Source: Pseudomonas alkylphenolica (lineage in GTDB: Bacteria > Pseudomonadota > Gammaproteobacteria > Pseudomonadales > Pseudomonadaceae). From it: DNA of 64,000 nt. A program made the translations under genes and the position numbers. Below, piece by piece: positions 1 through 8,602 of the stretch; the stretch's first letter is position 1; every line of letters starts with the position of its first letter. The stretch is from positions 17,769 to 81,768 of the forward strand of contig NZ_JADUCM010000025.1 of assembly GCF_016009175.1 (NCBI RefSeq). The letters are read 5' to 3'. The notes under the pieces were generated by a model, which had not been told where the DNA came from, made no database searches, and saw only the letters and a program-made list of their open reading frames with translations.

Positions 1-1
1 C

Positions 2-2524
2 AGCATCCTTACCGGCGAACCGGTCAAGGCGCGGGTTGCCCTGGCCTTCTGTGCACTGATTACCCTGTTCACCATCTTTTTCGGCTCACGGCATATCGCG
101 ACCCGGGAGAAACACGAAGGCCTGGTGTTCGCCATTGCCTTTGAATCGGTGATCAAGCTGCTGGCACTAGGCGGTATCGGCCTGTATGCCTTGTACGGCG
201 TATTCGGCGGCCCGCATCAGCTCGAAGTGTGGCTGTTGCAGAACCAGACAGCCCTGGCCGCGCTGCACACTCCCTTGCAGGAAGGCCCGTGGCGAACGCT
301 GCTGCTGGTGTTCTTTGCCTCGGCCATCGTCATGCCGCACATGTACCACATGGCCTTCACCGAAAACCTCAACCCGCGCTCGCTGGTCAGCGCCAGCTGG
401 GGCCTTCCGCTGTTCCTGCTGTTGATGAGCCTGGCGGTACCGCTGATCCTCTGGGCGGGCCTGAAGATGGGCGCCAGCACCAGTCCCGAGTACTTCACCC
501 TGGGCCTGGGGATCGCCGCCAACAACCAGGCCTTGGCGCTGCTCGCCTATGTCGGTGGATTGTCGGCCTCCAGTGGCCTGATCATCGTCACCACGCTGGC
601 ACTCTCCGGCATGGCCCTCAACCACCTGGTGCTGCCACTGTACCAACCGCCGGCCGAGGGCAACATCTACCGCTGGCTGAAGTGGACCCGCCGGGCGCTG
701 ATCGTTGCGATCATTGCCGCCGGTTTCGGTTTCTACCTGACCCTGGGCAGCCAGCAAGACCTGGCCAACCTCGGTATCGTCGCCTTTGTCGCCACCCTGC
801 AGTTCTTGCCGGGCGTGCTCTCGGTACTTTACTGGCCGACGGCCAACCGACGCGGATTCATCGCCGGGTTGCTGGCGGGGATTCTGGTGTGGATGGTGAC
901 CATGCTGCTACCGCTGGTAGGCAACCTGCAGGGCTTCTACATCCCGCTGCTGAACATGATTTATGTGCTCGACGACACCAGCTGGCACATGGCAGCGATC
1001 GCCTCGCTGGCCGCGAACGTGTTGCTGTTTACCCTGATTTCCCTGTTCACCAACGCCAGCACCGAAGAAGTCAGTGCCGCCGAGGCCTGCGCCGTGGACA
1101 ACGTGCGCCGCCCACAACGCCGCGAACTTCACGCCGCCTCCCCCCAGGAGTTCGCCACGCAACTGGCCAAACCGCTGGGCGCCAAAGCCGCACAAAAAGA
1201 AGTCGAACAGGCCCTGCGCGACCTTTACCTGCCCTTCGACGAGCGCCGCCCCTATGCCCTGCGCCGCCTGCGCGACCGCATCGAAGCCAACCTGTCAGGG
1301 TTGATGGGCCCAAGCGTGGCCCAGGACATGGTCGAAACCTTCCTGCCGTACAAGTCAGGCAACGATAATTACGTTACCGAAGACATCCACTTCATCGAAA
1401 GCCGCCTGGAAGACTACCACTCGCGCCTGACCGGGCTTGCCGCCGAGCTCGACGCCCTGCGCCGGTACCACCGCCAGACCTTGCAGGAGTTGCCGATGGG
1501 CGTCTGCTCGCTGGCCAAGGATCAGGAGATCCTGATGTGGAACAAGGCCATGGAAGAACTCACCGGCATCCCGGCCAAACGCGTGGTCGGCTCCCGTCTG
1601 ACCACCATCAGCGAGCCATGGCGCGGATTGCTGCTGGGCTTTATCACCGTGCCGGATGAGCACTTGCACAAACAACGCCTGGGCCTGGATGGCCAGACGC
1701 GCTGGCTGAACTTGCACAAGGCGGCCATCGACGAACCATTGGCACCGGGTAACAGTGGCCTGGTGGTACTGGTCGAGGACCTCACCGAAACCCAGGCCCT
1801 GGAAGACAAGCTGGTGCACTCCGAACGCCTGGCCAGTATCGGTCGCCTGGCTGCCGGGGTGGCTCACGAAATCGGCAACCCGGTCACCGGCATCGCCTGC
1901 CTCGCCCAGAACCTGCGCGAAGAACGCGAAGACGACGGTGAAATTACCGAGCTGAGCAGCCAGATCCTTGAGCAGACCAAACGTATTTCACGCATTGTCC
2001 AGTCACTGATGAGCTTTGCCCATGCCGGCAGCCACCAGCACAGTGACGAACCGGTGTGCCTGGCTGAAGTGGCCCAGGACGCAATTGGTCTGCTGGCCCT
2101 GAACCGGCGCAACTTCGAAGTGCAGTTCTTCAACCTGTGCGACCCCGAGCACTGGGTCGATGGCGACCCGCAACGCCTGGCCCAGGTCTTGATCAACTTG
2201 CTCTCCAACGCCCGTGACGCCTCACCGCCCGGCAGTGCCGTGCGGGTCAAGAGCGAAGCGAGCGAGCATACCGTCGACCTGATCGTCGAAGACGAAGGCA
2301 GCGGTATTCCGAAAAACATCATGGATCGTCTGTTTGAACCGTTCTTCACTACCAAGGACCCGGGCGAAGGGACCGGACTGGGGCTTGCTCTGGTCTATTC
2401 CATCGTGGAAGAGCATTATGGACAAATCACCATCGACAGCCCGGCCGATATACAGAGCCAGCGAGGCACCCGGATCCGTGTGACCCTGCCGCGCCATGTC
2501 GTAGCGACGTCCGCTGTGAACTGA
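2..2524 (+). CDS. cbrA: Sensor histidine kinase CbrA, 5' end outside window
   Basis: Membrane sensor kinase that phosphorylates CbrB to control carbon/nitrogen balance. The reading frame is open from position 2, so the start lies upstream; 840 residues are present against about 980 in known CbrA proteins. The first ~330 visible residues are a run of hydrophobic segments of the sodium:solute symporter (SLC5) type. A STAC-like linker follows, then a PAS domain, then the kinase core. The phospho-acceptor His is in GVAHEIGNP (codon 1865-1867). The N box (LINLLSNARDA), G1 (DEGSGIP), F box (FEPFFTTKD) and G2 (GEGTGLGLAL) are all intact. cbrB follows 22 bases after the stop, so the two are probably co-transcribed. 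The SLC5-STAC-kinase architecture plus the neighbour makes the identity firm. Confidence 0.95.
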   Translation, partial: SILTGEPVKARVALAFCALITLFTIFFGSRHIATREKHEGLVFAIAFESVIKLLALGGIGLYALYGVFGGPHQLEVWLLQNQTALAALHTPLQEGPWRTLLLVFFASAIVMPHMYHMAFTENLNPRSLVSASWGLPLFLLLMSLAVPLILWAGLKMGASTSPEYFTLGLGIAANNQALALLAYVGGLSASSGLIIVTTLALSGMALNHLVLPLYQPPAEGNIYRWLKWTRRALIVAIIAAGFGFYLTLGSQQDLANLGIVAFVATLQFLPGVLSVLYWPTANRRGFIAGLLAGILVWMVTMLLPLVGNLQGFYIPLLNMIYVLDDTSWHMAAIASLAANVLLFTLISLFTNASTEEVSAAEACAVDNVRRPQRRELHAASPQEFATQLAKPLGAKAAQKEVEQALRDLYLPFDERRPYALRRLRDRIEANLSGLMGPSVAQDMVETFLPYKSGNDNYVTEDIHFIESRLEDYHSRLTGLAAELDALRRYHRQTLQELPMGVCSLAKDQEILMWNKAMEELTGIPAKRVVGSRLTTISEPWRGLLLGFITVPDEHLHKQRLGLDGQTRWLNLHKAAIDEPLAPGNSGLVVLVEDLTETQALEDKLVHSERLASIGRLAAGVAHEIGNPVTGIACLAQNLREEREDDGEITELSSQILEQTKRISRIVQSLMSFAHAGSHQHSDEPVCLAEVAQDAIGLLALNRRNFEVQFFNLCDPEHWVDGDPQRLAQVLINLLSNARDASPPGSAVRVKSEASEHTVDLIVEDEGSGIPKNIMDRLFEPFFTTKDPGEGTGLGLALVYSIVEEHYGQITIDSPADIQSQRGTRIRVTLPRHVVATSAVN

Positions 2525-2546
2525 GACCGTCGAGAGAATTGAATCA

Positions 2547-3986
2547 ATGCCGCACATTCTGATCGTCGAAGACGAAACCATCATCCGCTCGGCGCTGCGT
2601 CGACTGCTCGAACGGAACCAGTACCAGGTCAGCGAAGCCGGCTCGGTACAGGAAGCCCAGGAACGCTTCAGCATTGCCACCTTCGACTTGATTGTCAGCG
2701 ACCTGCGCCTGCCCGGCGCCCCGGGTACCGAGCTGATCAAGCTCGGCCAGGGCACCCCGGTGCTGATCATGACCAGCTACGCCAGCCTGCGTTCTGCGGT
2801 CGACTCGATGAAGATGGGCGCAGTGGACTACATCGCCAAGCCTTTCGATCATGACGAAATGCTCCAGGCGGTGGCGCGCATCCTGCGTGACCGCCAGAAC
2901 GCGCCGGCTGCTCCTGCCGAAGCGCGTGGCAACGGCAAGACCGCCAGCGCAGACAAAGGCAGCAGCACTGCAGCCAACGGCGAAATCGGCATCATTGGTT
3001 CCTGCCCACCGATGCAGGATCTGTACAGCAAGATCCGCAAGGTTGCGCCCACCGATTCCAATGTGCTGATCCAGGGTGAGTCGGGTACCGGCAAGGAGCT
3101 GGTTGCCCGCGCCCTGCACAACCTTTCGCGCCGCGCCAAGGCACCGATGATTTCGGTGAACTGTGCAGCCATTCCGGAAACCCTGATCGAGTCGGAACTG
3201 TTCGGCCACGAGAAAGGTGCATTCACCGGCGCCAGCGCGGGTCGCGCTGGCCTGGTCGAAGCGGCCGACGGCGGTACATTGTTCCTCGACGAGATTGGCG
3301 AACTGCCGCTCGAAGCCCAGGCGCGCCTGCTGCGGGTGCTCCAGGAAGGCGAGATTCGCCGTGTCGGCTCGGTGCAATCGCAAAAGGTCGATGTGCGCCT
3401 GATCGCGGCCACCCACCGTGACCTGAAGAACCTGGCCAAGATTGGGCAGTTCCGCGAAGACCTGTATTACCGCCTGCACGTGATTGCCCTCAAGTTGCCG
3501 GCCCTGCGCGAGCGCGGCGCCGACGTCAACGAGATCGCCAATGCCTTCCTGGCCCGGCAAAGCGCCCGCATCGGCCGCAACGACCTGCGCTTCGGCCATG
3601 ATGCCGAACAGGCCATCCGTCATTACTCCTGGCCCGGTAACGTCCGTGAACTGGAAAACGCAGTGGAGCGCGCGGTGATTCTGTGCGAGAGCCCGGAAAT
3701 TTCCGCCGACCTGCTGGGTATCGATATCGAACTCAGCGACCTCGACGACGACGAACCCTTCGCCAGCCTGCCAGGCAACAGCAGTTCGGCCAGCACCACC
3801 AGCCATGAGCCGACCGAAGACCTGTCGCTTGAAGACTACTTCCAGCACTTTGTACTGGAGCACCAGGACCACATGACCGAGACCGAACTGGCACGCAAAC
3901 TGGGCGTCAGCCGCAAGTGCCTGTGGGAACGTCGCCAACGCCTGGGCATCCCGCGGCGCAAGAGCGGTGCCACCAGCGATAGCTGA
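2547..3986 (+). CDS. cbrB: NtrC-family response regulator CbrB
   Basis: Cytoplasmic sigma-54 activator and partner of CbrA; known to activate crcZ and amino-acid catabolic genes. It has 479 residues. A receiver domain spans about 1-120 with acidic residues in IVEDE and phospho-acceptor Asp52 in SDLRLPG. The AAA+ domain (about 145-385) has Walker A GESGTGKE and an intact GAFTGA loop (GHEKGAFTGASAG), needed to contact sigma-54. A Fis-type helix-turn-helix lies near the C-terminus (ELARKLGVSRKCLWERRQR). The linker before it is rich in Ser, Thr and Asp. A strong terminator follows, then the crcZ promoter, the classic target of this regulator. Confidence 0.96.
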   Translation: MPHILIVEDETIIRSALRRLLERNQYQVSEAGSVQEAQERFSIATFDLIVSDLRLPGAPGTELIKLGQGTPVLIMTSYASLRSAVDSMKMGAVDYIAKPFDHDEMLQAVARILRDRQNAPAAPAEARGNGKTASADKGSSTAANGEIGIIGSCPPMQDLYSKIRKVAPTDSNVLIQGESGTGKELVARALHNLSRRAKAPMISVNCAAIPETLIESELFGHEKGAFTGASAGRAGLVEAADGGTLFLDEIGELPLEAQARLLRVLQEGEIRRVGSVQSQKVDVRLIAATHRDLKNLAKIGQFREDLYYRLHVIALKLPALRERGADVNEIANAFLARQSARIGRNDLRFGHDAEQAIRHYSWPGNVRELENAVERAVILCESPEISADLLGIDIELSDLDDDEPFASLPGNSSSASTTSHEPTEDLSLEDYFQHFVLEHQDHMTETELARKLGVSRKCLWERRQRLGIPRRKSGATSDS

Positions 3987-4017
3987 TACCTTTCAGCCAT
4001 GTGGGCGGGGAAATGCG

Positions 4018-4090
4018 GTAACAGAACGAAATGTGAAAAAACTGTTACCTCGCCACAATCTCGTAACAAAAGCCGGGGCTTACGGTAACG
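4018..4090 (+). promoter_or_regulatory. CbrB-type upstream activating sites for crcZ
   Basis: Four copies of a GTAAC element lie 75-150 bases upstream of the crcZ sigma-54 promoter: GTAACA at 4018-4023, its inverse TGTTAC at 4043-4048, GTAACA at 4063-4068 and GTAACG at 4085-4090. CbrB is reported to bind GTAACA/TGTTAC half-sites at this promoter in P. putida. Position and spacing fit an enhancer for a sigma-54 activator. The last two overlap the cbrB terminator. That CbrB binds here in this strain is inference. Confidence 0.65.
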
Positions 4091-4108
4091 AAACCCCGGC
4101 TTTTTTTT
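4068..4108 (+). terminator. Intrinsic terminator of cbrB
   Basis: An 11-bp stem (AAAAGCCGGGG at 4068-4078 with CCCCGGCTTTT at 4094-4104) is followed by a run of eight T. It separates cbrAB transcription from crcZ. Confidence 0.9.
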
Positions 4109-4165
4109 GCCCGCCCGGGCCTGCCAAACCGCTCCAACCCCTTGTTTTACTGGGGTTTGAAAAAG

Positions 4166-4182
4166 TTGGCACGGCACCTGCT
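4166..4182 (+). promoter_or_regulatory. Sigma-54 promoter of crcZ
   Basis: TTGGCACGGCACCTGCT matches the sigma-54 consensus, with GG at 4168-4169 (-24) and GC at 4180-4181 (-12). Transcription should start near 4192-4193. Confidence 0.88.
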
Positions 4183-4191
4183 ATATGTTTG

Positions 4192-4566
4192 GTACAAGAA
4201 CAATAACAAGCACTGCAAAAGACAATAAAAATAAGACGAATCGGCTCACGCACAATAAGAACAAGACGGCGGAGGCGCAGCTAACTGATTCTTTTGGAGA
4301 GGAGTTGTTTTTGGGGCTTGCCCCACAACCAGGCAGAGAATAATAAAAACTGCACTCAAGCAGGGCCTGAACTGGTTGGATCACATGATCATTGCAACCT
4401 CAGCGACCAAAGCAATCCGTTTGCTCTTGAATCCCGGTTAGGGAGATCGTCCACAAGCTTTGCGTTTTGTGGATAGGGCACTCAACAAAAACAAGAAGCC
4501 CGGCAAAAAAACAATAAGAGCACGCAACTACTTCTTGGGGAGCTTCGGCTCCCCTTGTAGTTTCTC
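4192..4566 (+). ncRNA. crcZ: CrcZ small RNA, antagonist of Hfq/Crc
   Basis: Small RNA that sequesters the Hfq/Crc complex and relieves carbon catabolite repression. Identity rests on position between cbrB and pcnB, the sigma-54 promoter, the length (about 370 nt, as in P. putida) and six A-rich motifs of the AANAANAA type. These lie at 4199-4209, 4222-4237, 4252-4267, 4337-4350, 4484-4497 and 4505-4520. The 3' end is a GGGGAGC-TTCG-GCTCCCC hairpin (4537-4554) followed by a T-rich tail. No protein-coding potential is convincing. Ends are predicted to within a few bases. Confidence 0.93.
4537..4566 (+). terminator. Terminator of crcZ
   Basis: A 7-bp GC-rich stem with a UUCG tetraloop (4537-4554), then TTGTAGTTTCT. 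The flanking CTAC (4528-4531) and GTAG (4557-4560) could extend the stem. Confidence 0.8.
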
Positions 4567-4616
4567 CCCCTCGCATCACCCCGCTTTGCTACCGCCTACA
4601 CCATCCCCCCAGTAAA

Positions 4617-4625
4617 TGCTAGAAT
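4617..4625 (+). promoter_or_regulatory. Candidate extended -10 promoter of pcnB
   Basis: TGCTAGAAT fits an extended -10 element, with no good -35. Transcription would start near 4632, downstream of the two earliest in-frame start codons region, which supports the ATG at 4688 for pcnB. Confidence 0.4.
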
Positions 4626-4687
4626 CCACGCCCATCATGCGGCCATTCTTCGTTTTTGGCCGAACATTCCTTCAAACAGTGCATCCC

Positions 4688-6076
4688 ATGCTGAAGAAGC
4701 TGTTCCAGTCGTTCCGTCCTCCCGTACGTGGTCCGCACCACAAGCGCACCACGCCTGAAGTGATCAATAGCGGTCAACACTCGCTGCAACGTGGCCAGTT
4801 CAGTCGTCATGCGGTGAGCATCGTTGAGCGCCTGCAAAATGCTGGCTACCAGGCCTACCTGGTCGGCGGCTGCGTGCGTGACCAGCTCCTGGGCATCACG
4901 CCCAAGGACTTTGACGTCGCCACCAGCGCCACCCCCGAACAAGTTCGTGCCGAATTCCGTAATGCGCGCATCATCGGCCGCCGCTTCAAGCTGGTTCACA
5001 TCCATTTCGGCCGTGAAATCATTGAAGTCGCCACCTTCCGCGCCAACCACCCGGAAAGCGAAGCCGAAGACAGCCATACCTCGTCACGTAACGAGAGCGG
5101 ACGAATTCTGCGCGACAACGTTTATGGCACCCTGGAAGAAGATGCGCAGCGCCGCGACTTCACCATCAATGCCCTTTACTACGATCCGGTCAGCGAGCGC
5201 ATCCTCGATTACGCCAATGGCGTTCACGATATCCGCAATCGTTTGATCCGCCTGATCGGTGACCCGACCCAGCGCTACCAGGAAGACCCGGTGCGCATGC
5301 TGCGGGCCGTGCGTTTTGCCGCCAAGCTCAATTTTGGTATCGAGAAGCACACCGTGCAGCCGATCCGCGACCTGGCGCCGATGCTGCGCGAGATCCCGGC
5401 TGCCCGCCTGTTCGAAGAGTCCCTCAAGCTGTTCCTCTCGGGGCACGCTGCCGACACCTTCGAAATGCTGGTCGACCTGCAGTTGTTCGATCCACTGTTC
5501 CCGGCCAGTGCCGAGGCCCTGGAAGAACACCCGACCTACACCCACACCCTGATCAGCCAGGCATTGATCAACACCGATCTGCGCATCAAGCAGGGCAAGC
5601 CGGTAACCCCGGCCTTCCTGTTTGCCGCCATGCTGTGGCCCGCCTTGCCAGGGCGCGCGCTGCGCCTGCAAAGCCGTGGCATGCCACCGATTCCTGCGAT
5701 GAACGAAGCCGCCCACGAGCTGATCAGCGAGCAATGCCAACGCATCGCGATTCCCAAGCGCTTCACCCTGCCGATTCGCGAGATCTGGGACATGCAGGAG
5801 CGCCTGCCACGTCGCAGCGGCAAGCGTGCTGACCTGCTGCTCGACAACCCACGCTTCCGCGCCGGTTACGACTTCCTGCTGCTGCGTGAAAGCGCTGGCG
5901 AAGAAACCGACGGCCTCGGCCAATGGTGGACCGACTATCAGGACAGCAACGACAGCGAGCGGCGCGACATGATCCGCGATCTGGGCAGCCGCGACGAAGG
6001 CGCAGGTAGCGCACCGCGCAAACGCAAGCGTAGCCCGAGCAAACGCAAGCGCGCTGACGGCGGCGCAGGCGAGTAA
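4688..6076 (+). CDS. pcnB: Poly(A) polymerase I
   Basis: Adds 3' poly(A) tails to RNA and so promotes decay. The nucleotidyltransferase motif is near residue 60 of 462: LVGGCVRDQLLG followed by KDFDVATSA, with the two metal-binding Asp residues. An RNA-binding/arginine-rich region follows, and the C-terminus is strongly basic (RKRKRSPSKRKR), as usual for PcnB. In-frame ATGs also occur at 4616 and 4637, but neither has a ribosome binding site and 4616 sits on the candidate -10 element. The MLKKLFQSF start matches Pseudomonas homologues as I recall them. folK begins 2 bases after the stop. Confidence 0.93.
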   Translation: MLKKLFQSFRPPVRGPHHKRTTPEVINSGQHSLQRGQFSRHAVSIVERLQNAGYQAYLVGGCVRDQLLGITPKDFDVATSATPEQVRAEFRNARIIGRRFKLVHIHFGREIIEVATFRANHPESEAEDSHTSSRNESGRILRDNVYGTLEEDAQRRDFTINALYYDPVSERILDYANGVHDIRNRLIRLIGDPTQRYQEDPVRMLRAVRFAAKLNFGIEKHTVQPIRDLAPMLREIPAARLFEESLKLFLSGHAADTFEMLVDLQLFDPLFPASAEALEEHPTYTHTLISQALINTDLRIKQGKPVTPAFLFAAMLWPALPGRALRLQSRGMPPIPAMNEAAHELISEQCQRIAIPKRFTLPIREIWDMQERLPRRSGKRADLLLDNPRFRAGYDFLLLRESAGEETDGLGQWWTDYQDSNDSERRDMIRDLGSRDEGAGSAPRKRKRSPSKRKRADGGAGE

Positions 6077-6078
6077 GC

Positions 6079-6555
6079 ATGGAACGCGTCTACATCGGTC
6101 TGGGCAGCAATCTGGATGAACCGCAGGCGCAGCTGCACAGCGCGCTCAACGCCCTGCGCCAACTGCCCGACACCCAGGTGACAGCGGTTTCTGCATTTTA
6201 TGGCAGCGAGTCGCTTTCACCGGGCCAGCCGCGCTACACCAATGCCGTTGCCGCGCTGGAGACCGGCCTTGCGCCATTGGCGTTGCTCGACAGCCTCCAG
6301 TCCATCGAAGCCGCCCAGGGCCGCGAACGCAAAGAACGCTGGGGCCCGCGCACCCTGGACCTGGATATCCTGCTGTACGGCGACCAGGTGATCGATGTGC
6401 CGCGCCTGAAAGTGCCCCACTACCACATGCAGGCGCGCCCCTTCGTTCTCTACCCCTTGGCCGAACTGGTGCCGGAAAGTTTCGTACTGGCCGACCAACG
6501 CCCCCTTGCCAAGCTGCTGGCAGATTGCCCGTTCGTCGGCTTGGAACGCCTGTAA
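6079..6555 (+). CDS. folK: 2-amino-4-hydroxy-6-hydroxymethyldihydropteridine pyrophosphokinase
   Basis: Transfers pyrophosphate from ATP to 6-hydroxymethyl-dihydropterin, the step before dihydropteroate synthase in folate synthesis. It has 158 residues, the usual length. The N-terminus YIGLGSNL and the signature RWGPRTLDLDILLYG are intact, including both catalytic Asp residues. It starts 2 bases after pcnB, so translation is likely coupled. folP, the next pathway enzyme, lies elsewhere in this window at 31042-31893. Confidence 0.95.
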   Translation: MERVYIGLGSNLDEPQAQLHSALNALRQLPDTQVTAVSAFYGSESLSPGQPRYTNAVAALETGLAPLALLDSLQSIEAAQGRERKERWGPRTLDLDILLYGDQVIDVPRLKVPHYHMQARPFVLYPLAELVPESFVLADQRPLAKLLADCPFVGLERL

Positions 6556-6614
6556 CCGGGCGTTCCCCCACAGGGTAACGCCCGTAACAGCGCTTTCGTA
6601 ACATTGCGGTAACA
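6552..6614 (+). promoter_or_regulatory. Cluster of GTAAC direct repeats upstream of panB
   Basis: GTAAC occurs at 6552, 6575, 6584, 6598 and 6609, all in one orientation, ending 6 bases before a TTGACT -35 element; one more GTAACA is at 6706-6711. These are the same half-sites as in the crcZ activating region. A regulator-binding array is inferred. Confidence 0.4.
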
Positions 6615-6620
6615 GGGTAA

Positions 6621-6649
6621 TTGACTTCAGTCCCCTCCCTCACGACTAT
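6621..6649 (+). promoter_or_regulatory. Candidate sigma-70 promoter of panBC
   Basis: TTGACT at 6621-6626, a 17-base spacer and GACTAT at 6644-6649. The leader to panB would be about 150 bases. Confidence 0.45.
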
Positions 6650-6807
6650 AGGCGTCCCAAGGCGCCCGCGCGCCACAAGAAGGCGTAAATAGGCCTGGAA
6701 CGGTCGTAACACTCAAACACCACGATCGATGATGTGCTGTTCCAGAAGATGAATACACGCGTTGTACGCAGTCGTTTTTCACAGCGCCTGAATGAGGATT
6801 CTTTTTC

Positions 6808-7608
6808 ATGCCAGAAGTAACCCTGACCACCCTGCAGAGCCTCAAGGCCAAGGGTGAGAAAATAACCATGCTGACCTGCTACGACGCCACCTTCGCCCAG
6901 GCCGCAAGCCGTGCCGGCGTTGAAGTGTTACTGGTAGGTGACTCGCTGGGCATGGTCCTGCAAGGCCACGACAGCACCCTGCCCGTCACCACCGCCGAAA
7001 TGGCGTACCACACCGCCAGCGTCAAGCGTGGCAACGAAGGCGCGCTGATTCTCGCCGACCTGCCGTTCATGGCCTGTGCCACCACCGAGCAGGCGTTCGC
7101 CAACAGTGGCGCCCTGATGCAGGCCGGCGCGCACATGGTCAAGGTCGAGGGCGCTGCCTGGCTGGCCGAAACCATCCGCCTTCTGGCTGAGCGCGGCGTT
7201 CCGGTGTGCGCCCACATGGGCCTGACCCCACAGACCGTGAACATCCTCGGTGGCTACAAGGTTCAGGGTCGTCAGGAAGCCCAGGCCCGGCAGATGCGCG
7301 CCGATGCCATTGCACTGGAACAGGCAGGCGCGGCCATGCTGCTGCTCGAATGCGTACCCAGTGAGCTCGCGGCAGAAATCACTCACGCGGTGAGCATCCC
7401 GGTCATCGGTATCGGTGCAGGCAGTGCCACCGATGGTCAGGTGCTGGTACTGCACGACATGCTGGGCTTGTCACTGACCGGGCGCGTGCCAAAATTCGTG
7501 AAGAATTTCATGATCGGCCAGAGCGACATCCAGGGTGCGCTCAAGGCTTACGTCACCGCCGTCAAGGACGTCAGCTTCCCAGGTAGCGAACACGGGTTCA
7601 GTGCATGA
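6808..7608 (+). CDS. panB: 3-methyl-2-oxobutanoate hydroxymethyltransferase
   Basis: First committed step of pantothenate synthesis: makes ketopantoate from 2-oxoisovalerate and methylene-tetrahydrofolate. It has 266 residues, the usual length. Conserved segments include LLVGDSLGMVLQGHDSTLPV (metal-binding Asp), ADLPFM, KVEGAAW and the catalytic Glu in LLLECVP. The ATG is preceded by a weak GAGGA at about 12 bases. The stop overlaps the panC start (ATGA at 7605-7608), so panB and panC are translationally coupled. Confidence 0.96.
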   Translation: MPEVTLTTLQSLKAKGEKITMLTCYDATFAQAASRAGVEVLLVGDSLGMVLQGHDSTLPVTTAEMAYHTASVKRGNEGALILADLPFMACATTEQAFANSGALMQAGAHMVKVEGAAWLAETIRLLAERGVPVCAHMGLTPQTVNILGGYKVQGRQEAQARQMRADAIALEQAGAAMLLLECVPSELAAEITHAVSIPVIGIGAGSATDGQVLVLHDMLGLSLTGRVPKFVKNFMIGQSDIQGALKAYVTAVKDVSFPGSEHGFSA

Positions 7609-8462
7609 ATACAGTCAAGACCGTCCGCGAACTGCGCGCCGCCGTAGCGCGGGCACGCAGCGAGGGCAAACGTATCGGTTTCGTCCCGACCATGGGCAAC
7701 CTGCACAGCGGTCACGCAGCGCTGGTAACCAAGGCGGCACAGCGCGTCGATTTCGTGGTGGCGAGTATCTTCGTCAACCCGCTGCAGTTCGGCCCCAGCG
7801 AAGACCTGGACAAATACCCGCGCACCCTCGCCGCCGACCAGGAGAAACTGCTCCAGGCCGGTTGCCACTTGCTGTTCGCACCGACGGTCGAAGAGATGTA
7901 CCCCGACGGTATGGACGGGCAGACTCGGGTCAGTGTTCCGCAGTTGTCCGAAGGGCTCTGCGGCGCCAGCCGCCCCGGCCATTTCGAAGGTGTTGCCACC
8001 GTCGTCAGCAAGCTGTTCAACATGGTTCAACCTGACCTCGCGGTATTTGGCCAGAAGGATTTCCAGCAACTGGCGGTAATCCGTGCGCTGGTCCGTGACC
8101 TGAACATGCCGATCCAGATCATTGGCGAGCCGACTGTACGTGCCGATGACGGCCTGGCGCTGTCGTCGCGTAACGGTTACCTCAACGAGGCCCAGCGCGA
8201 CACCGCGCCAGCACTCTACCGTGTGCTCAGCGAGATGGCCGAGTCGATCCGCCAGGGGCAGCGCGACTACCCGGCAATGATTGCCCGGGGTCAGGCGCAA
8301 CTGGCCACTGCCGGTTTTCGTCCGGACTATCTGGAAATCCGCCACGCCCTGACGCTGCGCCCCGCCGCGGCTGAAGATCGTGACGTGGTGATCCTGGCTG
8401 CTGCGGTCCTGGGCGCCACGCGCCTGATCGACAACCTGCACCTGAATCTCGACGACAAGTAA
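7605..8462 (+). CDS. panC: Pantothenate synthetase
   Basis: Joins pantoate to beta-alanine using ATP. It has 285 residues. It shows the nucleotidyl-transferase HIGH-like motif in TMGNLHSGHAALV, the FVNPLQFGPSEDLDKYPR block, GQKDFQQL and SSRNGYL, all diagnostic of PanC. It overlaps panB by 4 bases. No terminator is evident before pgi. Confidence 0.96.
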   Translation: MNTVKTVRELRAAVARARSEGKRIGFVPTMGNLHSGHAALVTKAAQRVDFVVASIFVNPLQFGPSEDLDKYPRTLAADQEKLLQAGCHLLFAPTVEEMYPDGMDGQTRVSVPQLSEGLCGASRPGHFEGVATVVSKLFNMVQPDLAVFGQKDFQQLAVIRALVRDLNMPIQIIGEPTVRADDGLALSSRNGYLNEAQRDTAPALYRVLSEMAESIRQGQRDYPAMIARGQAQLATAGFRPDYLEIRHALTLRPAAAEDRDVVILAAAVLGATRLIDNLHLNLDDK

Positions 8463-8524
8463 CACCTCTCCCCTTCCTGCTCTGTAGGCCTGCTGCCTAC
8501 TCCCTGTAACGCAGGCTGCATGCC

Positions 8525-8530
8525 TATAAT
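8525..8530 (+). promoter_or_regulatory. Candidate -10 element of the pgi promoter
   Basis: A perfect TATAAT lies 73 bases before the pgi start, with only a weak -35 (CCCTGT) at the right distance. A GTAACG half-site sits at 8505-8510. Confidence 0.45.
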
Positions 8531-8602
8531 TGGCATCAGCCTGCTAACAGGACGTTTTTTCCAGTGTCCAAGGCAGTTCACGCAATAAGGAAACCTGCAG
8601 CG

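Noticed and set aside
4294..4476. A 60-codon open frame inside crcZ
   Set aside because: It begins near a GGAG-like sequence, but the region is the CrcZ RNA with strong non-coding identity, and the peptide shows no domain.
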